From Podospora bellae-mahoneyi (taxonomy: Eukaryota; Ascomycota; Sordariomycetes; Sordariales; Podosporaceae): DNA of 64,000 nucleotides. The notes beneath the pieces were generated by a model. It worked only from the letters and a program-made list of their open reading frames with translations. It ran no database searches and was not told where the DNA came from. Position 1 is the stretch's first letter, and each line of letters starts with the position of its first letter. Made by a program: the position numbers and the translations under genes. Below, in pieces: positions 9,991 to 21,549 of this stretch. The stretch spans positions 2,232,001-2,296,000 of the forward strand of contig NW_026946359.1 in NCBI RefSeq assembly GCF_035222275.1, in the 5' to 3' direction.

Positions 9991-10422
9991 CTACTCCTGC
10001 TCAGCAACCTTCTTCCCACTCTCCACCGCCTCCCTCGCCTTCTTCAGCTCCTCCTCCTTGCCCTCCACCCCATCGCTCTCCGTGATGGCGATTTGCTCCT
10101 CCAGGTTCTGGACAGCTTCGGAGATCTTGTCACGGAGAGGACCGAAGACGGCTTTGGTTTCCTCGAGGGCGGTTTGCTATTGTTGGGGGTTAGGGTTATT
10201 CCAACGAATCTGTCAGGAGGACAGTTGAAGAGAATCATTTACCTCTTGCTTCAACATGTAAGGGGCGTTGCTGTCGAGGTCGGGCTTGCCGGCGGCAATC
10301 TCAGTCTGGAGCTTGGAGATGCGGGTTTCTTGATGGGCGAGCTCCTTGTGGTAGTAAGACTCTTCTTTTACGAGGCGGAGGACAGAGTTGGTTGCTCTCT
10401 CGAGGGGGGTGGGGGGTGCCAT
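9991..10422 (-). CDS. rbl2: Tubulin-binding cofactor A
   Basis: Chaperone that captures beta-tubulin during tubulin folding. Exons 10422-10243 and 10176-9991, joined in phase 0, give 121 residues, matching the ~110-120 of the family. The protein is almost entirely helical and forms a three-helix bundle: VLRLVKEESYYHKELAHQE at ~16-34, then PYMLKQEQTALEETKAVF at ~54-71, then an acidic Lys-rich helix to the end. The intron donor is GTAAAT. Its branch point lies inside a telomere-like TAACCCTAACCC stretch. The gene ends 255 bp from the convergent THOC7-like gene. Confidence 0.9.
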
Positions 10423-11911
10423 TTGGATAGGTTTGAGTGGTTGTGGTTGGTTTGTAGAGGAAGAGGTGGGAGATGTAGAATGGAGGATGTTATATGAGCT
10501 TTGGTTTATTGTTTCTGCCTGATGGTGTTGATGGTGTAAGCGAGTGAGTGAAGCCTGATGAGGCAGGCTGTATGTTGACTTGGCTGCTGTTTGGCTGTGA
10601 GTGGTGGGGTTGGCGGGGTAAATTTGGGGAGTCAGGGTTATAGCGGATGAGGCAAGCTGCGCGATGGCAGGTGCGAGGAAGTTGGATGGGTTTGGCAACG
10701 GTTGATGGCGTCGTTTTTTGCAAAGCAGTGTGTGCGAGGCGCTTTCTATGTTTGTCCTCTTCATGTTCTACATTTATAAGAAGGCGGATAGGGTTGTTTA
10801 AAGAGAGCGTAAAACGTTGAAATCTAAAGCCTTCAACCATAGTTGAATGGAGTAAAACCTTACCCAAGCCCAATTTTGATGTAGGATATAGAGCTATGAC
10901 AAGGAGATACTTTGCCCCGTGACTTCAATGCTTACTTTGCCTGATCTGAAGAGAGCTCAAATCTCAAATGGCAGGATGTTTAGATATGTCGGATAAATGC
11001 ATATCAAAACTATCAACATCTCTGTAACCGAGTACGGGCCCTAGTTTGTTTCGAAATGTTTCCAAATCCAACTCCAAGATTGAAACGCGCCAGTGTGGCT
11101 CTCCAGAAGATTCGGTTTCCCATTCATTGATAGCTTACCCCCGATCTGGTCAGGGTATCGCTGACTTAATGAGGCCGTCACTATCCCCAGACAACAGCTC
11201 AAGCTTGGTGATGCTGGATGCCTCAAGGCCATACCATACATCCGACATTCTAGCCAGAAAACCTCCTTCCAAATGCCATCTCTCTTCACCATCCCACGTT
11301 TCTTGTCACATGGCCTTTGATTGGTGTCCCCCCACAATGGAAGGGCTGCAGGTGCAAGGCTTGATCGAAGTGACATGCGCCGGGGCGAAGAAGTGCCAAG
11401 CTAAGCCATGCTAGGATGGAAGCTCGGATGGGCTTAACCGAGTTGGGGAAGCTTTTGGACACGCCTCCGACCCCTGGTCCCGGTGGCCACTCAGCGCAAA
11501 CTCCACCAACAAGCACTGCAGAGGGGCGACATCACTTTGTTGGAACTGGACACGTCGTGCACATGTATTTTGAACTTCCTAAATAAGGCTGACCTCTTTT
11601 TTTAATATATCTTGCTCCAGCCCATATTTATCTCGCCTTCCCTTCAATCCACTCACTCTGGCCCATTTTCTTAAGAGGCTGCAACTCTAGATTTTCTTTG
11701 CGCATGGTCGTTCTCATAACCTCTTGCGCTTCCCTGAATTCGCAGGACACTCGACAGGGCTTTCGAGTTTGAGCTTTTCTTCTCTGACAACCAACCACTT
11801 TTGTATCTTTAAATACCAGCCTCTTGGGTTTAGAGACCACCTTCGCTTTCTGACAACGAGCGACACTTTTCCACTATACTGCACCAGCCGGAACACGGCA
11901 GAAGTGCAATA
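10423..11911. promoter_or_regulatory. Divergent promoter, cofactor A / Ca2+-ATPase
   Basis: A 1,489-bp gap. The last ~300 bp before the ATPase ATG are CT-rich, fitting a long leader. An upstream ATG at 11704 opens a 22-codon frame that ends at 11772. No family-like coding region is seen; the longest frames are not convincing. Confidence 0.45.
11704..11772 (+). promoter_or_regulatory. Possible uORF in the Ca2+-ATPase leader
   Basis: ATG at 11704 with a TGA at 11770-11772 gives 22 codons, entirely upstream of the main ATG at 11912. Whether it lies in the transcript depends on an unseen start site. Confidence 0.3.
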
Positions 11912-14900
11912 ATGGACAACGCCTTCGCGCGATCGTCCCAAGAGGTGCTCAGCACTCTGGGCGTAAATCCAGCAACTGGGTTGACAGATGCCCAAGTCAA
12001 AAGCTTACAGGCGAAGCATGGTAAAAATGGTATGTAGTTGATGTTAAGTTTATGCTTCGGTATCGCGAACGTCGATCACTTGGCTAACTGGTCTGTTCTC
12101 TGTAGCTATCGCCGAAGAACCACCTACTCCATTATGGGAGCTCATCCTTGAACAGTTCAAGGACCAATTGGTCCTGATCCTTCTCGGTTCCGCCGCGATT
12201 TCCTTCGTTTTGGCTCTCTTCGAGGAGGAGGGTGGATGGAGCGCATTCGTCGACCCGGCCGTCATTCTCACCATTTTGGTTCTCAACGCCGTCGTCGGAG
12301 TCTCGCAAGAAAGCAGCGCCGAAAAGGCCATTGCCGCCCTTCAGGAATACTCAGCCAACGAGGCCAATGTTGTGCGCAATGGGCAACTTCACAGGATCAA
12401 GGCTGAGGAGTTGGTTCCGGGTGACATTGTGGATGTTTCTGTTGGCGCTCGTATCCCTGCCGACTGCCGCTTGATTTCGATCCACAGCAACAGCTTCGCT
12501 GTCGACCAGGCCATTCTTACCGGAGAAAGCGAAAGTGTGGGCAAGGATAGCGAGGTTGTTGTCAAGGATGAGAAGGCTGTGAAGCAGGACCAGGTCAATA
12601 TGCTTTTCTCGGGCACTACCGTCGTCACCGGCCACGCCAGGGCTGTGGTTGTCTTGACTGGTTCCAATACGGCGATTGGCGACATTCATGAGAGTATCAC
12701 GGCGCAAATCTCCGAGCCGACCCCTTTGAAGCAGAAGCTCAATGATTTTGGTGACCAGCTCGCCAAGGTCATCACTGTTATCTGTGTTCTCGTCTGGCTC
12801 ATCAACATTCCTCACTTCAGTGACCCCAGCCATGGAAGCTACGCCAAGGGTGCCATCTACTACCTCAAGATCGCTGTCTCGCTTGGTGTTGCTGCTATCC
12901 CGGAAGGTTTGGCTGTAGTCATTACCACTTGTCTCGCTTTGGGAACTCGCAAGATGGCAGCCAAAAACGCAGTTGTCAGAAGCTTGCCCTCTGTTGAGAC
13001 CCTTGGAAGCTGCAGTGTTATCTGCTCCGACAAGACCGGTACTCTTACTACCAACCAGATGAGCGTCAGCAAAGTTGTCTATCTGAGCGCCAATGGCACT
13101 GGTTTGGAGGAATTGGATGTCGAGGGAACCACATTCGAACCTCGGGGGGATATCAGGTCTAACGGCAAGGTTGTTACCGACCTTGTCCAGGAGTCCTCAA
13201 CCATCCTTCAAATGACCCAGGTCGCCGCCCTCTGCAACGATGCCCGCCTTGATTACCACTCACACACTGATAGCTACTCCAACGTCGGCGAGCCTACTGA
13301 AGGTGCCCTTCGTGTTATGGTTGAAAAGGTGGGCCCTTGCGCCCCTGCTGACTGCAACCCCAAGGACCGTGTTCACTATGCCAGCTCTTGGTACGAGAAG
13401 CAGTTCAGCCGCCTGGTCACCTACGAATTCTCTCGCGATCGCAAGAGTATGTCAGTGCTGGTGCAAAACGGAAACTCCCAAAAGCTCTTTGTCAAGGGCG
13501 CCCCCGAGTCGATCATTGAACGCTGCACCCACACCCTTGTTGGCCGCGATGGAAAGAAGGTCCCCATGGACCGCAACCTGGCTGATCTTCTTCTGAAGGA
13601 AGTGGTTGGTTATGGTAACAAGGGTCTTCGTGTTATCGCTTTGGCTAGCCGTGACAACGTTCAGGGCGAGTCTCTCCTGCATAAGGCCAAGTCTACCTCC
13701 GAGTACGCCCAACTGGAACAGAATCTTACTCTCCTTGGTCTCGTTGGTATGCTGGATCCTCCTCGTCCCGAGGTTGCTGGCTCAATTCAGAAGTGCAAGG
13801 ATGCCGGTATCCGTGTTATCGTCGTTACCGGTGACAACCGCAACACTGCTGAGACCATCTGCCGCCAGATTGGTGTTTTTGGCCCTGACGAGGATCTCAC
13901 TGGAAAGAGCTTCACTGGTCGTGAATTTGATAATCTGAGCCACAGCGAGCAGCTTGAGGCGGCCAAGAACGCTTCTCTTTTCTCCCGTGTCGAGCCCACT
14001 CACAAGTCTAAGCTTGTTGACCTCCTTCAGTCCCTTGGCGAGGTTGTTGCCATGACTGGCGATGGTGTCAACGATGCTCCTGCTCTCAAGAAGGCCGATA
14101 TTGGCGTTGCTATGGGTTCTGGTACTGATGTGTCTAAGCTCGCAGCTGACATGGTTCTGGCCGATGACAACTTTGCCACCATTGGTGTTGCCATCGAGGA
14201 AGGCCGTGCCATCTACAACAACACTCAACAGTTCATCCGGTATCTCATCTCTTCCAACATCGGCGAGGTCGTTTCTATCTTCCTTACCGCTGCTCTTGGC
14301 ATGCCTGAGGCTCTTATCCCTGTTCAGCTCCTCTGGGTCAACCTCGTCACCGACGGTCTCCCGGCCACCGCCCTGTCCTTCAACCCGCCTGACCACGACA
14401 TCATGAGACGCCAGCCCAGAAAGCGCGACGAGGCCCTTATCGGTGGCTGGTTGTTCATCCGCTACCTGATCATCGGCACCTACGTCGGTCTCGCCACTGT
14501 GGCCGGTTACGCCTGGTGGTTCATGTTCTACTCTGAGGGTCCCCAGATCAGCTTCTACCAGCTCTCCCACTTCCACCACTGCAAGACTGAGTTCCCCGAG
14601 ATTGGCTGTGCCATGTTCACCGATGTCCGGGCCAAGGCCGGCTCTACTGTCTCCCTTTCTATTCTCGTCGTCATTGAGATGTTTAACGCGATGAATGCGC
14701 TGTCATCGAGCGAATCACTGCTCACGCTTCCAGTGTGGAAGAACATGATGCTTGTGTATGCCATCGCTCTGTCGATGGCACTTCACTTTGCCCTGCTTTA
14801 CACCCCCTTCTTGCAGACTCTCTTCTCTATCTTGCCTCTGAATGCGGCTGAGTGGAAGGCTGTGGTGGCCATCAGTGCGCCAGTTGTGTAAGTTCAGCCT

Positions 14901-15048
14901 CTTTTCCTTTATACGCTAATGAACACTTTGCTAACTTTGAATTTGCAGTCTCATCGACGAAGCGTTGAAGTTTGTGGAGCGCAAGTATTTTATGCAGACT
15001 CCAGTGTCGAGCTCTGCGTTGGTCTCTAAAGACAAGAAGGATCTATAG
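11912..15048 (+). CDS. nca-1: SERCA-type Ca2+-transporting P-type ATPase
   Basis: Pumps Ca2+ into the endoplasmic reticulum or a related store using ATP. Exons 11912-12029, 12106-14887 and 14949-15048 give 999 residues, the standard SERCA length. Visible in order: cation-transporter N-domain, TGES actuator loop (~residue 182), PEGL in M4 (Ca2+ site, ~308), the phosphorylation motif [13 protein letters not shown] (Asp ~347), KGAPE nucleotide site, [17 protein letters not shown] hinge (~700) and the M5-M10 membrane block containing NIGEVVSIF and [15 protein letters not shown]. These Ca2+ ligands mark type IIA rather than the Pmr1 or PMCA types. Codons are strongly C-biased all along with no skew switch, suggesting high expression. 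Introns are 76 and 61 nt. Confidence 0.96.
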
Positions 15049-15414
15049 AGGATTTACAGGAGAAGAATTAGAGAAGACATATAACAAGACAAAAATGATA
15101 TTTGGGCGGTAAAACCGCACGTATTAAACGATATTTAGACACTGTACATGAAACGTAATGATCTAGCATTGCTTTAGCACAGATACCATTGACAGATGCA
15201 AATTGCATTTCCCATCTTCTATGAGGACAATTCTTGTTTCGGATGGAAAACTTGATCCTTGACGGTGGTCATTGTATAGTCTCAAAATATCATTTACTGT
15301 TACAACGCCTAGTATGCCCCAACTCCCGCCTGCCACAGAAGAGACACAGCGGTTGCTACCCTTTGCCCAGGTTGATTCCCTTGATCTAAAACATTTCTTC
15401 TTCGTGCACCCTTT
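15049..15414. other. Convergent 3' intergenic region
   Basis: A 366-bp gap between the stop codons of the Ca2+-ATPase (+) and Pup3 (-). No gene or repeat is seen. Confidence 0.5.
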
Positions 15415-16217
15415 CTAATCCTGCCGTCCCTTGAGCAGTCTCTTGGTCACCTTGTCCTTCTCAATAATGTACACATGAGCACCCCAACCGGAAAGGGCAT
15501 CTCTGTCGACGGCGTTGAGAAGGGACTGGGAAATCGTCTCGAAAAGCTGATCAGGGCCCTATATCATTCTCCAGTCAGCATTCTCTCCCTTTTTGATGTT
15601 TCCGAAAACACTCACAAGATTCGGCTCCCACAAACTCTCACACATGCCAAACAGCTGCTCCGTCGCCGTCCCACTGACAATAAAGTCCTTTGCAAAATCA
15701 ATGCACCCAATACTATCAAACCCGCAGATAAATGGCTGGCCCGTCTTGGGGTCCAGCCCCGCAACGACGGGGGAGACAAACCACGGACCGAAGCGGCGCT
15801 CGTACAGGGAGGAAGATACAAGGTTGGCAAAGGTGCGGGGGGCAATCTGGCGCTCTTCGCGGAGACGGTACATGTTTACTTTGTAGCGGAAGAGGTCCGA
15901 GACGGTGGCCACGTCGGTGGCGAGGCCGGTGAGGCCGAGGAAGACGTTGTCGCCGTATTGGAAGATTTTGGGGAAGTTGTTGGAGACGGTGAGGGCTTGG
16001 AGGCCGAGGCGGAGGTCGCAGGCTATGGCTACGCAGTCTTTGCCTACCATTGCTACGCAGGCGCCGCCGTCTGGGAGGGGGGGTTAGGAACTGGTGGGGA
16101 AAGGGGGGGGGAAGGGCGGGGCGGACTTATTGAGAAGGGGGAGGACTGGGAGGAGAGAGGTTAGTTATTGTTTGGGTAGAAGTATGCGAGGGTATTATGG
16201 GGAGAGGAGCATACCAT
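15415..16217 (-). CDS. pup3: Proteasome subunit beta type-3
   Basis: Non-catalytic beta-3 subunit of the 20S proteasome. Four coding exons, 16217-16215 (ATG only), 16145-16127 (19 nt), 16070-15616 and 15558-15415, give 206 residues against 205 in human PSMB3. The assembled N-terminus reads [19 protein letters not shown], which is what the family requires and is the main support for the tiny exons. The fold continues through [37 protein letters not shown] and [14 protein letters not shown]. There is no processed catalytic Thr, as expected for beta-3. Introns use GTATGC, GTCCGC (rare) and GTGAGT donors, and intron 2 is a C-rich polypyrimidine run. The gene is divergent from a UBX-domain gene. 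Confidence 0.93.
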
Positions 16218-16929
16218 CTTGGCTGTTGTGGAGGGGTGGCTGCTGGGAAGCGGGTGTGGATGGTGATGGCTTCGATGCAACGGGAGCTCTGGGTGGAGAG
16301 GTTCAAGTGTGTTTGTTGGACAGTATCGCTATCGGATGAATGTCGTTTCGAACCTCAGTAGGTAGAGCGGTCTGAATCGCGTGTTGTGGTGTTGTCGAGC
16401 TGTCGTCGTTGGAGCTCTCGTGCAATCAATGACAGCCTTGGAGGTTCAAGAGGTCGGGTTGGAAGCTCTCCAAGCTGACAAGGAGGCTGCGCTGGAGTTG
16501 ACGTGCAAGGCAACACGCAGCTGGCGCGGCGAGTCGGCGAGCGGGCTGGCAAGGGTGGTCCCTGGCCAAGGTGTAACATAAAAGGCGGTGACAGACGGCG
16601 GTAAACGGCTGGAGCCTGGGGAAACGCAAGCTCCCACTCCAGCTGTGCCCCGTGCGCGCTGTAATTGCCCCTCTGGAGAGCTTCCAGTTCAGTGGGTGAT
16701 GGAAGCTCCAGGAACCACCCCACTTGACTATTACAACTGTGTCTAGACAGCCAAGTTACGTGTTATAGCACTGCCTGGTGGATCGAAGACAAGACAAACG
16801 AGGTCGACTATCATATCTTTGATCTTTGCTGTGCTGTATTCGGGCTCTTTGACTATTTGACAATTCACTTGATACTCTACTGTACCTCTCAAGGCGCCTT
16901 GCCTATCGATACCCCGCTACATTGACAGC
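16218..16929. promoter_or_regulatory. Divergent promoter, Pup3 / UBX protein
   Basis: A 712-bp gap between two start codons pointing apart. A tRNA D-arm-like string lies near 16350-16375 but has no matching anticodon or T arm, so it is not called. No TATA box is obvious. Confidence 0.45.
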
Positions 16930-18515
16930 ATGTCAGCCGCTCACGTCGAGGTCATCTCGACAGACCTCCGCCGAGCCAAGGTCAAGGTCAACCCGGGAAC
17001 ATACCTGGTTGATGTCCTCAATGAAGCTTGCAAGAAGCTGAATGTCAACCCTGACAAGTATGATGTCAAGTGAGTTGATCCTTGTGTGTTAATCTCCAAT
17101 ACATCTCATCATCAGCTTACACGTATCACAGGCACAAACAAAAGATTGTCGATCTCACATCTCCCTTCCGCACATCAGGGCTGGTTTCTGGTGCGAAGCT
17201 GGAGCTTGTTCAAAAGTCAAAGAGTGCATCCGTTGTGTCGATAGCCCTCGATGTCGGTGGGAAACGTTTCACGAAGAAGCTGCCCAACGACTTCACATTA
17301 TGGCAAACGTTGCGCCAGTTTGAGAGCTCAGAGAGTGGGCTCAACCTTACGGGCAGAGCCACTCCAAAAAAAGACACCCAGAACGGCGGTCAGCTTTATC
17401 ACGAGGCCCCCATTGTCAACATCATGGGGAGAGAGTACTCTGCTTTGGAAGATCTCAACAAGACCTTGTCACAATGTGGCATCAACTCTGGCAGCATGGT
17501 CCTTCGCCTGAGTTTCAAACTTACGGAAAAGACCTTGTTCGAGGCCATGTCCGATATCGGCCAGTTCTTGAAGGATGTCGAGCCAGATCAGCCAAAGGAA
17601 GAGGAGCCAAAACCAGCGCCGGTCCAACAGGATCCCAAGGTGGAGAGCAGTACTACTGATGTTGTAGAGGAACCAAAGGTGGAAGGCAACATAGAATCAA
17701 GCATTCCACCAACCGAGACAACCATCCCAGCAGTCACAGAGCAAGAAGAGACGAATCCTTCTGCGGATCTCATGGATGTCGATGAAACCCAGCCTCAGCC
17801 TACATCACCACCGTCCGAACTTGTTGACCGCTTCCTCCCCACCTCCGTCTTCGTCGCCCCCACCTCCACCACCCCAGCAGCAGTCAACATCCAAGAAGAC
17901 GACTCAGCTTACGAACCAACCATTGCCCATGCCCAGCTCCGCCAGCAACAGCTCCTCCAAAAGGCCCAAAACACCCGCCTCAAATCCGACGCCGAGCTCG
18001 CCGCAATCAAGGCAGAAGAAGCTGCCAAACTTGCCAAGGTTACCAGAGTTGAAATCAAAGTTCGATTCCCTGACCAAACCTCCGCCACGTGGGTGGCTAC
18101 CCCTGAGGAGACCGGAGGCTGGTTATATCAAGCCATCCGGGCGACGATGGCGCACCCAGATCAGCCTTTCAAGCTTATCATCCCCGGCCCGAGGACACAC
18201 GTGGAAGATGGGAACAAGAAGTTGATTGCGGGGTATAAGCTCAAGGGGCCACAGATGTTTAATCTTGTTTGGGAGGATGGTGCCTCCGGGGAGGCGAGGA
18301 AGGGCGGGTTTTTGAAGGAGAGCGTAGCTTCTAGGGCGAGGGAGATTGTGATTCCTGAGGTGCCAGAGGGTGGGGTTGTCGGGGGTGGTAGTGAGGCTGG
18401 GCTGTCGGGGTCTTCGTCGGCTCCAGGGGCGGGGTCAGAGAAGCCGAAGAGGGAGATTGACCCTGAGGCGCTCAAGAAGAAGATGGGGAAGTTTTTCAAG
18501 TTTGGGAAGAAGTGA
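16930..18515 (+). CDS. ubx4: UBX-domain protein, TUG/ASPSCR1 (Ubx4) type
   Basis: Cofactor of the Cdc48/p97 ATPase. Exons 16930-17069 and 17132-18515 give 507 residues. Residues ~5-75 are a TUG ubiquitin-like domain (VISTDLRRAKVKVNPGTYLV onward). A second ubiquitin-like segment follows to about residue 195. A long acidic, Pro-rich and Gln-rich linker comes next. The UBX domain lies at ~370-450, with VEIKVRFPDQTSATW at its first strand and LIIPGPRTHV near its end. The C-terminus is basic with KKKMGKFFKFGKK. The intron is 62 nt with a GTGAGT donor and restores Lys-His-Lys. Coding-strand composition changes from C-rich (17800-18080) to G-rich (after ~18200). Confidence 0.88.
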
Positions 18516-18842
18516 GTTGCTTGATAAAATATGTGGGAGAGGAGGAAAGTGGTTGTTTTGTCTGCATTATTCAGGGCGTTTGCTGTATCGAGGATAGGAT
18601 TCACTATGGGATATGCCCGGCCTTGGGTCTTTGGTAGATAGATGCTTTCCCAGCTAGACAATGAAGCTCAATCAATGGATGCAGTCTTTGAAAGTAGGGT
18701 AAATACAGATAAATACCAGCAATGTCTTTTGATTGTCAAGGAGACAAGGGCGTCCCTTTAGTTGCCTCGACTGGTAACCGTCAGGCGACTGCTGAATCCA
18801 AGTTGCCACAAACTCCTAATTCTCAAAGATTGGATACCAGTC
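18516..18842. other. Convergent 3' intergenic region
   Basis: A 327-bp gap between the stop codons of the UBX gene (+) and eL36 (-). No gene or repeat is seen. Confidence 0.5.
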
Positions 18843-19582
18843 TTAATGACCAGCCCTCCTCGACTCAGCAATAACCCTCTGCAACTCATCAACCTTTGCC
18901 TTGGCCCTGCCGTAAGTGCCCAGCTTGCGCTTGGAGTACTTCCTTGCGCGCTTGTCTTTGCCGTTGCGGAGTAGTTCAATGACACGACGCTCGTAAGGGG
19001 CGAGGCTGTTGGAAGCAAGCATGGTCAGCAGCCAAAGCAGTCGTTATCTTGGATGGAGGGTTGTTATCGCCAGCTAGTAGATCCACAACGGGCCGTTATG
19101 GGGCCAGGACAGGGTTCCTCGGAATTCGAGATTATGAATTTGGGTTGGCTGGTGGGGAGGGGGGGGGGAGGGGGGAAGGAAACACACCCGGCGACTTCCT
19201 TGACGATGCTGCGGACAAAATTGGTGCGCTTGCTCTGGGCGCCCTTGCGGCGGGAGGGGCGGGGTTTGGAGATGATGGGGATTGTTTTCTGGGGGTAATT
19301 AGTTGATGTTGTGGTGGGTTTTTATTACAGGAAAGAAGCCATCATGGGATAGAGAAGGGCGGAGAGGTATAGAGATCACACAACCAGACGTAGGATACAG
19401 ATTCGAGGAAATGAAATTTAGCGTCGATCTTCTTTCTTCAACATAAGTTTTCTTTTCTGATTGGAATAACAGAAAGAAAAAACCATAAACTTGAAGTAGA
19501 AAGAGAGGGGTCATACAGTGCCCTTGTTAACACCCTTTGCCAACCCCGTCTTCTCAGTCTCCTGCTTCTTGGTAGGAGCCAT
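18843..19582 (-). CDS. rpl36: 60S ribosomal protein eL36
   Basis: Small basic protein of the large cytosolic ribosomal subunit. Exons 19582-19517, 19288-19188 and 19005-18843 give 109 residues (family ~100-110). The N-terminus is [17 protein letters not shown], followed by the conserved basic core [36 protein letters not shown] and the end [11 protein letters not shown]. Introns are 228 and 182 nt, longer than average for the window as often seen in ribosomal protein genes. The first has donor GTATGA and acceptor CCCAG. The second (19187-19006) carries a long C-run on the coding strand (G-run on +, 19151-19178). Confidence 0.95.
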
Positions 19583-21549
19583 GTTTCTGATAACGCAAAA
19601 GATACGGTTTTTATCACCGGCGCCGAAGGGTTCGTCCGTTCGCTTTGGCTCGTTCGGGTTGCTGACGATGGCTGACAGGTGGAGTTGCGGACGGGAAGGC
19701 GAAGCCAAGTGGAGAATGTTTGTGCGGGTGCGCTGGCGGTTTGTGGGTCAGGGCTAACGTTTTGGTGCAATTCTTGATTTCAGTTGCAGGGGCATGATTG
19801 TGGGGGTGGCTTGTGGCTGGCTTGGCGGGAGGATGTGGCGTTGGTTTATGAGACGACTTCCATTTTGACGGCCACCATGATAGGGCTACTATGGTTATTG
19901 CGATATTGCGGGTGGACATGGGGTGAGCTTGCGATTTCCTTGGTTTTGTGTGCTTGGTTCTTTGAGTTGTCCATCGAGAATCGTTTTTTTCAGAGTAGAG
20001 GAAAATCAGACCCTGGGTCATCCCTCTGTCCAACGGTTCCCCTGTTGAAGGCCCTGGAGTGCCCCCCTACCTAGTTCCTGGGAATTCCTGCCAGAAACCG
20101 AACACGACCTGCGCCTGCTATCGAGACCTGTCCTACCGGAGAAGCAGGATGGGACCACAATCACAGCACAAAGCCTTTGGACGACAATATACCACCAACG
20201 GAGTATCAATCTTGTACGCCTGCCACTTGCACCGCTGCCCTCGGCACCCATGGTCAATCGTACTCGGGTATCTGTATCTTTTATTTTCCCCGAACCTGGG
20301 ATCACCATTCACCGTCAACCGACTGGCTTGTCGAAGTGTCATAGGGGACCATTGCAATGAATTGGCGCTTCTTGCTGGGTCTCCGACGGCTCCTACCTGA
20401 TCTATCAGGGTGGGCAGGCGGTTATGGGTTCAATTTTGTAGCTTGTGAAACAGGCCTAGATACATGTGTACCGGTGACTAGTACTGTTCCTCTACTCAGA
20501 AGGTTTCTCCTGAGCTAGGTTTGAGCTGGTAGTTCCTCTCACAGTGAACCAGCGGTTTGTCACACAGAATGCTTCAAAGATCTTTCGTTGACCACATCCA
20601 TTTGCTGTGTCACAGCTGGGAACACGAGTAGGATTGTTACTCTGACTTATATGCTTGAACCGACCACAGCCGTTGGCATAATGGCAGCAGAACTCAGCGT
20701 TGAGTAACGTTGAACAGAAAAGTCGGGAAAAGAGGCCAAGTACATTCGGTGTGGATTCAACGGCCCGATCTTTTGTCTTCTTGAATTCAGTGAACGACAG
20801 AATATACGAAATTACAAGACATAGGGATGGCCGGGGGGACCAAACAGGTAGCCTAATGATATCATGGCAGTCCACTTACATGTACCGGCATAATCAAACA
20901 CTTTACCGACACCGGGAGAAAAGAGCGGACTCGGCTTGAAACGAAACATCGCGGAGGTGGAACATTGTGAACCAACCATAGCCTGTACCTGCTGAAAATT
21001 CCAGAATAGGCACTCGGCAAGGAAGATGGTTGGCTCAGCAGGTAGAGTGACGCTGGGAATCCGCTCCTTGAGAATCCGCCGGTTTTCCCGCAGTCGTGTG
21101 TGTGAGGCGAGAGGGCGGAGAATGGAGGTTTTCCATGGTTTCAACTGATATTTTCATCTCACTCGGCTGGTTGCAGTAGGTACAGGATCTGCATGTCTGG
21201 TGCTCCAGCATCCACAGTGTTGGCATCCAGTTGTAGATCAGATCTGAAGGATTGGCAGGTGGCAAGCGGCATATCCAGGCTTTCCAAGAAATCGATCTGC
21301 AGGTACGGCTGGTATTCATCGGCCGAGCCCGTTGAGGGAGGCTCTTTCTTAAATACTCGAAACACTGATTCCAATTCCTCAAGTCTTCAGTTCTTCGCAA
21401 AACTTCTTCCCTTGACCGGATCATCAGCAACCTTTTCTTTTTTTCAGAGCAGCCCGGTTGCTGCCACTTTTTATTAGACTTACTTTCTGTCAGCATCTAT
21501 ACCAAACACTCTTTTACAGCCGAACCTTTTCGACTACTTCTTCTAGAAC
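19583..21549. promoter_or_regulatory. Gene-poor stretch, eL36 and secreted-protein promoters
   Basis: About 1.97 kb between divergent start codons. Short frames on both strands show no family resemblance, codon bias or splice-compatible neighbours. The last 200 bp before 21550 are CT-rich with short A/C tracts, fitting a leader for the secreted protein. Confidence 0.4.

Noticed and set aside
13782-14579. 265-codon antisense frame over the Ca2+-ATPase
   Set aside because: Shadow of C-ending codons in the sense frame; no recognisable domain.
16345-16400. tRNA-like D-arm sequence (CAGTAGGTAGAGC)
   Set aside because: No matching acceptor stem, anticodon stem or T arm can be folded around it on either strand.
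20492-20875. 127-codon minus-strand frame in the 20-21 kb gap
   Set aside because: No domain, no codon bias, no partner exons.
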